Origin: Asterias rubens
Lineage: Eukaryota; Echinodermata; Asteroidea; Forcipulatida; Asteriidae
Direction of reading: 5' to 3'
Assembly (NCBI RefSeq): GCF_902459465.1
Contig: NC_047073.1
Location: 4,154,001 to 4,218,000, forward strand
DNA: 64,000 nt
The translations under genes were made by a program, and so were the position numbers. The notes below the pieces were generated by a model. The model was not told the DNA's origin. It searched no databases and saw only the letters and a list, made by a program, of their open reading frames with translations. Below are positions 52,188 to 62,885 of the stretch, piece after piece. The stretch's first letter is position 1, and each line of letters starts with the position of its first letter.

Positions 52188-55158
52188 TTAGATAGTGGAC
52201 TCCTTGCCAAATGTACATGCTTTAACCAGATCCGAAGTACCGTCAATAGCGCCCTCTGTGTGCGAGTCTTCATCCATCATCCGGACGAGTGCGTGGTATT
52301 CTACTCGGGCGATGTTGCCATGGGGACAGTGGTGGTTCTTGTGGCCTGTCACGTGATGAGGAGGACAACAGACTTTAGAGTTGTCCTGATACGGTTGTAC
52401 CTTTGATGTGCTATTGTTTCTTTAATAGAGAGAGGAAATCAACAGTAAAAAACATAAACATAGAATAGTCGTTGTTCGTTTTTGTTGTTTAATGCAAGTT
52501 CGGCCATATAAAGACAGGTTTTGGTTTTACCAAATCAGCGATTTTATGGATCCAATAATTTCATTGTAGACCTGCAGTGACGTAACGTAAACTTTCCATT
52601 ATCTTTGTTTTGATTGGTCCGATGTGATGTTTGTCTGCTGTACTTTTGGTACGTCTGACGCAGCGTTGATAAGGTTTGTCATTTGTGTGTAACTAAAATT
52701 ATGAACATTCAATGGATGTATGATGTTTTATAATGTAGGCCTACACGTATTTACATGTACGTAGGATATTGACCGGTCATTGGCGTGTTCAGGCTAGTTC
52801 GGTCCAAACAAGGCTAACAGCCACTCTTGCCACCCTAGCCCCCAAAGAAGCTACCTACAGGAGGAAAATGTTTAAGATGAATACAACTCGAGGGAGATGA
52901 CGGCATGAATTATCAATTTAAAACAGTCTTGTTGTAGGCTGGATGCAAAAGGCAACTGCATCAAGGACTTCCAAGGGGATGCAGTCATTGCAGCAGTAAT
53001 ACACATGGTTTTTGGCTGTTTTTTTGTTCTACATCTCAGCATTGTCAAAAGGAGTATCCTTGTTTGTCTGATCATAGAGCAAGGACCATAACTGATGGAT
53101 ATTGAAAAATGACGATAGCCATACAAAGGGTGACCGTTTTGAACACTCGCTAATATAGAGTAACCCGATACCCACCTTTTATTGGAGTTGGGTGCCTCGA
53201 CATAACTCTTCCAAGACGGTGTGGCCTCAACCGACCCCTGTCTGAACGGATGCTGCGTGTTCTTCCGAGCTTCATTTCCTATCGTCAAAATATCGGCCGT
53301 GGTGCCCTCGTCACTCATCACCGCAAATGTGTTCATATCATCCCCGTTACTGTTGGGCAGTATACTGTTTGCATTCCCGTCTTCGTGGTCCTCCTCCGCA
53401 CCGGAGATGTCGTTCCCTCTTGATACCGGTCGGTGGTAGTAACTGACGGCGTGGATGCCGTTTGAGTTCGTCAGCTTCTTGGAGAAACAACACGGCAAGA
53501 CACGCTTCCAGAACTGACGGTGGAACAGCATGTAAATCCACGGGGCGGCGGCGGGGAAACACTCGGCGTAGCCCATGGCTAAAAAGGTTGCGAAGTGATT
53601 CTCCGGCTGGCCTGACACATTCAGGATTATTCTCAACTATGGTGGAGAAACAATATTGAGAGGGTTTAGGAACAGATTGAGATCCGAATTAACACTACAC
53701 TAATTTCTTTGTACGCTACAGTGACTTGGCTCTTTGCTTGTAAACTTGTGGAGTTTTACAATTTATTTTGTACAATGTAGTTTCATTGCATATCTGAACT
53801 TTTTGTACCTCGACTTTTAGTAAAGACAAGGGCCTTTTCGAAACCCCGGTTTGGGTTTGGGCCTTTTCGAAACCCCAGTTTGGGCTTTGGCTTTGTCAGG
53901 TATGTGTTGGCGGAGGCTAGTAGTAAAAGCAAGGCCCAATATACAGTTTTGAAATTGCCTAAAACAACTCTTAAGTTGTTGCAGAGAATACGTGTACTGG
54001 TTTGAAAAACAAACTATTTTCGTAAAACCTTTGGAAGAGTGGACCTACGTACTTGTGACGTCAAATTTTGTTTACCACATAATTGGAAAACATTACTTCT
54101 CTGAATACTGTCGGAATGCAGTACCCAGTTGCAGCGCTCAAATTATGTGATAAACAAAATGTGACGTCATCGGTACAGAGGTCTATTGGAACACTTGAAA
54201 CCGTTATACTTACCACAATTGGAATAACACAGATTAATACTGCAACGGCGAATAAGACATAATGTGTTGTCAACCACAATGAGGTTATAGCAGGGCTTAT
54301 CCCATGCCGTCTGGCAGTCCGAATAGACAGGCGCCTGATGGCTGTTCCCGTTACCTCCACAATATCACCGGGACGTCCATGTTTCAGACACACAGCTCTG
54401 AATACAGTCATGCCAATGACGGCCCCCAGGCAGGAACCCACTAGCATTAACACACCAGATAGCTCAGCAGCGAGGATACTGGTATACAGTTTACCAACGG
54501 TCTGTTGGTGCCGCCAATTTACGAAACACCACGTGTTGGGGTAATGTTGAACCATCTCACCAAACCCCACGATCGGCATGAACGCTGTGAAGACGGCAAA
54601 CACCCATACTAAGAAAATCAGGTACGGGATTTTCCTCCTTTCAACTCGCTTAGCATGAAGCTGTGGCTTACAGACGGCTAAGAAGCGTTCGAACCCCATG
54701 CAACCAACTAGGAGTGAAGTGGACATACCAAAGCTCAGAAGCGACAGTCCTTGAAAGTTGCACGTGTGACTCCCGCCGATCCATTGTAAACCGTTGAAAT
54801 ATGCGGCAATTATAAGCGGATACACGGCTATGTATCCAAAGATATTCGTCCATAGTAGTCCGTGGAGTATCCCGTAGAAAGGGAGTTTACGATGGGCACT
54901 ACATGAGCAGTTGTAAATCCCTAAGGCTATGACATTACCGAATAGCCCAACTCCCATCATCGTGATGGGTGTTATGACGCTTACGCTAGGCATCAGCGCC
55001 ACCATGCTTGTCATATTGGCCATATCGTCTGTGTCTACCATGTTTGTGGTACCCTTGCCCTCCAAATCCATGGGTGAACTTAGCCCAGAGGCCGAGTCAA
55101 AGGCAGCAATGTTTGGTGCAGGTTGGGGTTCCGGGATATACGGGGCTAGAGTCGACAT
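52188..55158 (-). CDS. Prostanoid (EP4)-like class A GPCR, three exons, ~542 aa
   Basis: Exons on the minus strand: 55158-54214, 53636-53176 and 52410-52188. Junctions are GTG|GTAAGT then ATAG|TTG (phase 0), and AAAAG|GTGGGT then AATAG|CAC (phase 2), which join in frame to TAA at 52190-52188. The ATG at 55158 is the first in frame; the upstream GTG at 55197 is not a plausible start. Residues about 59-83 are TM1. FERFLAV (Glu157) replaces the DRY motif, and Cys133 and Cys211 can form the usual disulfide. HYPNTWCFVNW in loop 2 is the YPxTWCF signature of prostanoid receptors. TM7 has FPAAAPWIYML. The tail is long and Ser/Thr-poor at its end, with HHVTGHKNHHC. By eye, the TM7 Arg that anchors the prostanoid carboxylate and the (N/D)P motifs are missing, so the ligand may differ. 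Confidence 0.8.
52411..53175 (-). other. Intron 2 of the prostanoid-receptor-like gene
   Basis: Bounded by AAAAG|GTGGGT (53176/53175) and AATAG|CAC (52411/52410). The open frame continuing to 52872 from exon 2 is intron read-through: it loses all family resemblance after NSNKRW. Confidence 0.7.
53637..54213 (-). other. Intron 1 of the prostanoid-receptor-like gene, with inverted repeat
   Basis: Donor GTG|GTAAGT at 54214/54213 and acceptor ATAG at 53637. It contains a direct repeat (GGCCTTTTCGAAACCCC twice, about 53830-53875) and an inverted repeat, 54056-54170. Confidence 0.75.
54056..54170. repeat. Intronic inverted repeat (probable MITE)
   Basis: GTGACGTCAAATTTTGTTTA + CCACATAATT at the left is inverted as AAATTATGTGATAAACAAAA + TGTGACGTCA at the right. 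Confidence 0.7.
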
Positions 55159-55199
55159 TGTCGAGCTTTTTGATCCGTGACAGCAGTCCAGAATCACAT

Positions 55200-56964
55200 A
55201 GTATCAGTTAATGAAATGACGTTATCCATTAACCAAATTACACATACCATCAAATCACCAGCATCCCTTGTTATATAAAAACCTGGTTCTAATCAAACAC
55301 AGAGTTGGTATGCTACAGTGTGATTATGACTATTAAGTATCTGCATACAGCAAGGACGGTATGTGTCTGTAATGCATTAGAAACAGCCTCAGTTAAATCA
55401 AGCAGAGTGTGTACTGGATGCCAGCGTTGCCTAAACACCCCACTTGAACGACATGAAACACAGATCTAAAAAATTCCCTCGTCTGATTCACGTTTCTATG
55501 CAGTCACCCAGACGATGACGACAGGGAAAATATATTCCCGGTAAATTACTGGATGAGCCGGCGAGTTGACGAGGGGCGTATGAGCAAACACCAATATTGT
55601 TTGCAGACGATTTCAATGGGGCATATTTCCCTCGCTTTAATTCTAAAATGTGCTGCTATGTTTTCCCGCGCTTGATCTCGATCCATAAAGTCGTTGGTGA
55701 TTGATTCTTGTCAGGTCTGTATGTCTACAGCGTCATGTATTTTATCGGCGTCTCTCTCAACCTCGAGTACAGAGGACTCGATAAAACATGTCTCTCCAAT
55801 ATTAATTAGTCATAACTCTCGGGCGAGTTGAACTCCCCTCGGCCTCCTCCTCACCCACCGTCAAATATTAACAGCTATCCAACTAAAAACAAGAATCAAA
55901 TTGGGTCCTCCCTGTAGATTACTGGAGTACAAACTGAATACGCTATTACGCATTCACTCTCAATGTCACTGTATGCTACCGTGGACGTATGGTTCCTCCA
56001 AAACTCGTGAGTTGAATACGTAATGTTTAACTTCATAGAGTAATCAACGTATTAACAGCTATCCAACGAAAAAGAATCCAATTGGGTCCTCCCTGTAGAT
56101 AATTGGAGTAGAAACTGAATACGTTATTGCACATTCACTTCCAGTGTACTGCTACCGTAGACGTATGGTTCCTCCAAAACTCGTGAGTTGAATATCTAAT
56201 GTTGTAGCTCACTGAGTAGTAAACATTGGGTTGGCAAGCGATTCTCTCCAACAAGCATCAATTCATTCCGCATTAACCACGCACGCTCAGATCTCCCTCG
56301 TCGGATGAATTCTGTGGCAAGAAAGAGAATAAAAAATGAAAGTTTTTTTTCCAGACGATTTGTTTTCAATGTGAACGCGGTCAAGAGTTAAATGGGGCGA
56401 GTCTCACCAATTGAGTGCTGTGTGGAAGTCACACGGGTTGAAACAGACTCTCGAGTTACTACATAAAGGGAAGGGAGTATGGGTATACGCACATTATTAA
56501 TTAAGATACTACTAAATAATAACTCATCGTATATTACAATATGATGGAGTGTATGGCATATATATATATGTCAGTTGTAAATTATTGTCTGTCTTTTTAC
56601 CGAAGGGCGTCTAGAAGCCTGATCCATCAGCCTATAATGTAGATGAAAATTGTCCACATTAAGCTTTTTATCGTGAGGTAAATTCAGACGTGGAGCCAGT
56701 TTTACCATGACAAACAAATAATGGCAAAAATTATCATAATAGTTTCGATGATTAATTGTTAAACAGAAAAGCTCCCATAATTATGCATTTTCTAATGCGC
56801 ATGGTCGACACGCAATGGATTCTGGGTAACATCCAAGTCCAAGTAATACTGCTAACCACCATGGCGCGCTGATTTTGAAAGCAATGCGGCACACAGCTAT
56901 AAATTATTGTATAGTGGTTCAAAGGAATTTATTTACATTTAAAATACAGCATGGCATCTTTATA
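55200..56964. other. Region upstream of the prostanoid-receptor-like gene; contains a tandem duplication
   Basis: No gene. Two units of about 184 bp start ATTAACAGCTATCCAAC at 55867 and 56051 and share GGGTCCTCCCTGTAGAT and ACGTATGGTTCCTCCAAAAC. They lie 0.7-1.1 kb from the start codon. Confidence 0.6.
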
Positions 56965-56965
56965 A

Positions 56966-57186
56966 GACTTTTTGAGGTATGGCGGACCCAATGCTACAAC
57001 ACTGTAAAGTTGTGGTAAATTTGTGCGTAAGGACCATAGAAGTAGAACGTATGTTATTCAGTGAAGTGCGCATTTTAGGCAACGCGGCGTTTACACGTAA
57101 ACTTAATGACCACCAACATGGTGAGCGTGGCATCAGTCGCGGCCTGTGACGCGCAAGTATCACGTCCGCCATACCTCAAAAAGGCT
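56966..57186. mobile_element. MITE with TTTTTGAGGTATGGCGGAC termini
   Basis: Left end TTTTTGAGGTATGGCGGAC (about 56969) inverted as GTCCGCCATACCTCAAAAA at the right (to about 57184). A solo end occurs at 8428-8447. Confidence 0.8.
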
Positions 57187-57349
57187 CATTGGGAGTTATT
57201 TGGTTTACTTGTTAACTTCTCTGTTTACCCGTATGCAGTGTGGTATATTCTTCAGAATAACTGGTGCATATGGTCTATTAATCAACATGCATTGTTCATA
57301 AACGAGATGTACTAGAACAGATTGTTATTCCACTTTGTTATTTTGAAAT

Positions 57350-57555
57350 CATGAAGAAAAAACACACTAATTGCACAAATGTGTGTGCTTTATATAAGAT
57401 GACTGTAGAAAAGGCTTCAGGCCTGAAATTTTTTAATATCTGAATGATTAAGAAATTACACCTTACTAAAAAATTGTACGTTACTTCAGAGGAAGTAAGT
57501 CTTTATGCTAGTAATTTTATATAAAGTAATTACCAAAATGGTCCAGTGCCTTTAA
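57350..57555. mobile_element. MITE family A, partial divergent copy 16
   Basis: AGAAAAAACACACTAATTGC through ATGGTCCAGTGCCTTTAA; missing much of the interior. Confidence 0.6.
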
Positions 57556-57867
57556 AGACACATTTCTGAAAGAGATACTTCAGAAGTTTCTTAAAAGCAT
57601 TCCTCTTATACATTGCCCGACCGTGAAAGGGTATAGGCCTACAGCATGAGTAATATTATTGAAGCATTTTGCAAAGACATTTTGATCCTCCATACGTGCG
57701 TTGCCTGCCCGTCCATAACCGTCAAAACAAACTCCTCTGGCGTGGATAGTTTGCTTTTAATTAGCTGACTTGCTGTGCGCTGCTACGTATGACGTCCCCT
57801 CATGCAAAAACAAGAATTCACACTGCTCAGGTTGGCAAAATAATTCCTTTCTAATTCCAATATTAAT

Positions 57868-58249
57868 TTAAAGCGATACGGCTGGACACTATTGGTAATT
57901 ACTCAAAATAATTAATAGCATAAAAACTTACTTTATAGCAAGCGATTGGGAGCTGTTTGTAGCATAACACATTTTGAGAAACAGCTCCCTCTGAAGTAAC
58001 ATAGTCTTTGAGAAAGAGGTAGTGTCTCACTCAAAATATTAAACGACTTCAGCTGGAGCCTTTTATTTTGCGTCTACTAAAAGCACACAAAGTTGTGCAA
58101 ACAGGGTGTTTTTTCTCTCTTTTTTTCTCTTGCAACTTCGATGAAATTGAGCCCAATGTTTCACAGGTTTGTGGTTTTATGCATATGTTGAGATACACCA
58201 AGTGAGAATACTGGTCATTGACAATTACCAAAGTGTACACTGTCTTTAA
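57868..58249. mobile_element. MITE family A, copy 17
   Basis: TTAAAGCGATACGGCTGGAC left (small insertion in the TIR), AAGTGTACACTGTCTTTAA right; interior recognisable. Confidence 0.7.
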
Positions 58250-58461
58250 GGGATACATATTTCTGTTAGGCAATATCTTGTCCCGTCAGAGACGTCTGAC
58301 TGCTGGTCATGTTTTCTCACACGATTTAAGACAACATCATTTAGTGTCAAAGCCCATAAGGTGTTCACTCGCGGTCAGACTTGAACCGCTTCTTATTATT
58401 GCTACTTAAGAAAAACGCGGGAAACTTAAGACACCATGTTGTGATATCGGCAGAGAGTGGA

Positions 58462-58780
58462 TGCTTGGTAAATAACACGTGATCTCTTGGAGATTAAGGG
58501 GGTTCTGAGGTGATTAGACAGTGTATGAACCGGCATAGCTTGGGATCAGTGGGGAATACCCTTTTGAACCAAAACATGGTCTGTGGGGATAGCACTTGCA
58601 CGTGCGCCGATTGGGGTAAAAACAATAGCACGGGATCTTGGAGAGATTAACGACATCCTACTAAGGGGATTAGACAATGTATGGATCGCCATGGCTATAG
58701 GGATTAGTGGGGAATCCCCCCCTGAGCCTAAAATTGGTCTTTAATGTGGAGTAAGCACGTGCGCGTCTATCGCATATGGC
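58462..58780. repeat. ~155-bp tandem duplication
   Basis: The two units share landmarks (ATCTTGGAGA.ATTAA, GATTAGACARTGTATG, AGTGGGGAATMCCC, ACGTGCGC) in the same order, at about 58470 and 58625. Moderately diverged. Confidence 0.65.
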
Positions 58781-59833
58781 GCCATCAGTATTCAAATTGT
58801 TATATTATATTTTCTAGGTTATGCTTATCTTCTATGTCACGTAGATACAAGTTCTGTAAACAACTGTGTGCAACATTGTAATCTGAACGCTTTACTCACG
58901 AAATAATTTCGTTTGGTAACAACTTCATGACAGGGGATTACCAATGATTTGTCACAAGTCACAATTCATAGTAATGATTTCATTAACATTGCCTGACATA
59001 AACAGAATGACATCATGCATTGTTCGGTTATCGTTCACAAGGTCGAGATGACGTAATTTCAATTTGTTACTGTGTTTAGCTGATACAGCTACGGCTACGT
59101 CTGCTGCTATGAAGGCGTTGCTATACGGACTTTTAACGCATGCGTGGCGGTGATTTAGCCACAGCTGTAGCCGTAGCCGATAGTTTGGACACATCTATAC
59201 CTTTTAAAACCGAGTACTTTATTAGCAAATAGGATATGGGTGTTCGGTGACATAAAGTATGCGGCAATCAAAATAAGCAACAGCAATATGAGTGTGTGTG
59301 TGGGTGGGGGTGGGGGCTGGCTGGGGTCCTCGTATTTAGATGGAGTGAATTTCTGGAGGATCGGTACTTGCATGAACGTTGGGTTTCGATACCTTTTGTA
59401 GATCAAGTTTTTGACCATGACATGAATCCCTATACTCACTGTGAACGAAGATGTATGTAATATAATTTACCTGTTTATGTAGAAGTTTCAGGTTTATTAT
59501 TCGCGTAAATAGAGTCGCGTAAATAGGGTATCATTTTATTATTTTATTTACCAGTACTAGTAAACACATTGTTCATGCTAAAATATTGTTTGTTTCCTGA
59601 ACCGAAAAAAATTTGTTGTCGTGACATTGTTTTACTCATTAAAAAAAAAAACAGCACCCCAGCAAGTAATCTTTTAAGGGAAGCTTTCTACCACCAATAC
59701 CCTTAAACCGTGTATACAAGTTTAATTTAAATCTGTGGATATTGCGTTCTGTGTCCTACAAAAAGTTTACAAACCCTCTAAGCGAGCTTTTAGATTGAAA
59801 CTTATCAATGTTTTCAAAATACCAAACCACCCT
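58781..59833. other. Intergenic; no gene
   Basis: (GT)n/(G)n simple repeat at about 59292-59318. 59580-59710 shares CAGCACCCCA...TTTTAAGGGAAGCTTTCTAC with 43640-43690, so it is a dispersed repeat. Confidence 0.45.
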
Positions 59834-60219
59834 TTAAAGGCAGTGGACACTATTGGTAATTACTCAAAATACTTATCAGCATAAAACCTTTCTTGGAGAC
59901 AAGTAATGGGGAGAGGTTGGTGGTATAAAACATTGTGAGAAACAGCTCCCTCTGAAGTGCCATAGTTTTGGAGAAAGAAGTAATTTTCCACGAATTTGAT
60001 TTCGAGACCTCAAGTTTAGAACTTGAGGTCTCGAAATCAACCATCTCAACGCACACAACTTCGTGTGACAAGGGTGTTTTCTTCTTTCATATTATCTCGC
60101 AACTTTGATGACCGATTTAGCTCAACTTTTCACAGGTTTGTTATTTTATGCACATGTTGAGATACACCAACTGTAAAGGCTAGTCTTTGACAATTACCAA
60201 TAGTGTCCACTGCCTTTAA
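59834..60219. mobile_element. MITE family A, copy 18
   Basis: TTAAAGGCAGTGGACACTAT left, AGTGTCCACTGCCTTTAA right. Confidence 0.9.
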
Positions 60220-60383
60220 ATGTATGACACCAAGTTTGTGTTATACAGCAATACGGTACGTATACCCTCCAGCAACAGCCCAGCCTGTTGGTAAACGGAC
60301 TTCACGATTGCACGAATCGATCCACAAAACAAATTGTGAATATTTATTCAGAGAGCTTTTTGACATAAGGTTGGGGTCTGCTC

Positions 60384-60769
60384 TTAAAGGCAGTGGACAC
60401 TATTGGTAATTGTCAAGAACTAGCCTTCACAGTTGGTGTATCTCAACATATGCATAAAATAACGAACCTGTGAAAATTTGAGCTCAATCGGTCATCGAAC
60501 TTGCGAGATAATAATGAATGGAAAAAACATCCTTGTCACACGAAGTTGTGTGTGTTTAGATGGTTGATTTCAAACCTCAAGTTCTAAACCTGAGGTCTCG
60601 AAATCAAATCCGTGGAAAATTACTTCCCTCTCGAAAACTACATTACTTCAGAGGGAGCCGTTTCTCACAATGTTGTATACTGTCAACCTCTCCCCATTAC
60701 TGGTTACCAGGTAAGGTTTTATGATAATAATTATTTTGAGTAATTACCAATAGTGTCCACTGCCTTTAA
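60384..60769. mobile_element. MITE family A, copy 19 (inverted orientation)
   Basis: TTAAAGGCAGTGGACACTAT left and AGTGTCCACTGCCTTTAA right, with the interior inverted relative to copy 18. Confidence 0.9.
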
Positions 60770-60789
60770 AACATTATAAAAACAATTCC

Positions 60790-61950
60790 ATGGTTATTAT
60801 TGGAAGGTGGCTCAGCAAAATGTATGGGTACGCAAAGAATTTATAATAATTTTTGGCTCGATGTGTTCAAATCGTGGTCTAATTTTACTCAGGTCCACTT
60901 ACCCACAACTACAGTGGAGGTATTAAAGAGCACGCTTTGGTTTAATGATAAAATTAAAGTTGGTGGGAAGTGTATTTATTATAAACATTGGGAAAGCAAA
61001 GGAGTTAAGTTTATTTGTGATCTTATTGACGAGAATGGGGATTTTCTCCCTCTTGAAGATTTCAAGAACACATTTAGTGTCCACACTAACTTCCTGGGGT
61101 ATAGTGGGGTGTTAAGAGCTATCAAGTCGTCCTTTAAGGACATCTTGATAGAACACTCGCATCTTAATTTTCCTTTTTTACCTTTCAACCTTGAAGTCCT
61201 TTTAAAGGACAAAAAGGGGTCACAAAGAATCTATCATGTTTTAGTCCTATCTAAACAGGTCAAAAGGAAATTTATTGATAAGTGGAACGTCAAACTTAAT
61301 ACCAACCTCGATTCTTCGAAGTGGTCTTTGATTTTTAACATTCCCTACTCATGTACTGTGGACACTAAACTAAGATGATTTCAATTTAGATTAATCCATC
61401 GGATCCTGGGCACTTATTCATTTTTGTTTAAAATCAATAAGACTGACACTAATCTCTGTACATTCTGCAAAAAAGAAGAAGAGACCATTTTCCATCTTTT
61501 CTGTTCCTGCACCCATACTATTTCTTTTTGGTCCTCAGTGTTTTCATGGATAAAAGAACATACTAATTTCTCCCTTGCAATGGATAACGAAGTCTTTCTT
61601 TTTGGTAATACCAAAAATAGCAATGTGGTTAACTTGATCCTGTTGATATGTAGATTTCATGTGTATACAATGAAAATGATCGGGAAACGCCCATCACTTT
61701 TAGTTTTAAAACGAGAGGTGAAAAAGTACTATTCAATGGAAACATTTATGTTTTTTACTAATGGAGTAAACTTCAAGTTTTATCAGAAATGGGACTCATT
61801 TTTGATCTTAGGCCAAGGTTAACTTGCTTTTATTGTTAATGGTATTGTATATTGTATTTGTCATGTAAGAACTGTTTGTACGAATATTGAGACAAGAGAC
61901 AGTGGAAAATAAATGAGAATCCCTGGGATTATAAAAAAAAAAAAAAAAAA
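60790..61950 (+). mobile_element. 3' end of a Tx1/L1-like LINE with poly(A)
   Basis: 5'-truncated ORF2 C-terminus followed by GGAAAATAAATGAGAATCCC and an A-run (61933-61950), as expected for a retroposed LINE 3' end. Confidence 0.75.
60803..61822 (+). pseudogene. LINE ORF2 C-terminal region (Tx1/L1-like), one nonsense codon
   Basis: One frame with a single TGA (61376-61378). After it the translation continues FQFRLIHRILGTYSFLFKIN, then CTFCKKEEETIFHLFCSC followed by FWSSVFSWI. This Cys/His arrangement (CxxCxxxxEtxxHxFxxC) is typical of the C-terminal zinc-binding region of L1/Tx1-type RTs. The RT core itself is absent. Confidence 0.75.
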
Positions 61951-61954
61951 ATTC

Positions 61955-62215
61955 AAGGACAACTCACTTGCGGTATATGATTTGCACATCATTCCGACAG
62001 CACGTATAGTGTCTGCTGGCTGAGGTTCAACTTAGACATAATAATATTTATAATATTAAAACAAACACATATATTATTCATGTTTGTTTTGTTATTATAA
62101 ATGGTTTATTTATTTTTATTTGTTGCATTTATATTTGAATAACATAATTATAGCAATGCAGAGCATGGGCTGAATTTAATACATTTTAAGTTATACATAC
62201 AATTACAAGAAAACA
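61955..62215. repeat. Direct duplicate of 62655-62885
   Basis: Both contain AAGGACAACTC(A/G)CT, GCACATCATT, TCAGCACGT-like, GAGGTTCAA, TTTGTTGCATTT-like and GCAATGCAG in order. A family A MITE (62236-62578) separates them. Confidence 0.7.
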
Positions 62216-62235
62216 GCATTTTAAACGACAGCCTT

Positions 62236-62578
62236 TGAATACTCTGGACACCTTTGGTAATTCTCAAGGACCACTATTATCATTTGGTGTATCCCATCCC
62301 AACATATGCATTCAATAACAAATCTGTGAAAATTTGGACACAATATTGGTCATCGAAAGTGCAATAGATGATAGAAAAACACCCTTGTGTACTTTCAGAT
62401 GCATTGTAAAAGACTTCAGCTGAAGTTAATTACCTCCTTTTCAAAACTACGTTACTTCAGAGGGAGTCGTTTCTCACATTGTATTATACTACAAAAAGCT
62501 CTCCATTGCTAGTTACCAAGTAAGTTTGTAGACTATCATTTATTCTACGTTATAACCAAATGTGTCCAGTGCCTTTAA
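62236..62578. mobile_element. MITE family A, inverted divergent copy 20
   Basis: GAATACTCTGGACACCTTTG left, ATGTGTCCAGTGCCTTTAA right; inverted interior (AAATCTGTGAAAATTTGGAC). Confidence 0.7.
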
Positions 62579-62885
62579 TGTACCATAATACACAAACTGC
62601 AATTGTTTATGAATAAAATACACATTAAATTTGAACTCCTTGTTAAGAGCAAAGTGCAAACAAGGACAACTCGCTAGCGGTATAACTATGATCTGCACAT
62701 CATTGAGTCAGCACGTGTGTCTGTCTGAGGTTCAATGGAGATTCGAAATATATTTTTGTTTTGTTATAATAAATAGCTCATTTATTTTATGTGTTGCATT
62801 TGAATAACAAAAATGGCAATGCAGGATATGGGATGAATTACATCAGAATTTCCATACAAAAACAAGGAAAAGGCATTCCAAACGT

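Noticed and set aside
52872-53175. Extension of the receptor's second exon
   Set aside because: Follows an AAAAG|GTGGGT donor whose phase fits exon 3 exactly; sequence loses coding character.
54061-54213. C-terminal extension of the receptor's first exon
   Set aside because: Follows a perfect GTAAGT donor and covers an intronic inverted repeat; the true continuation is exon 2 at 53636.
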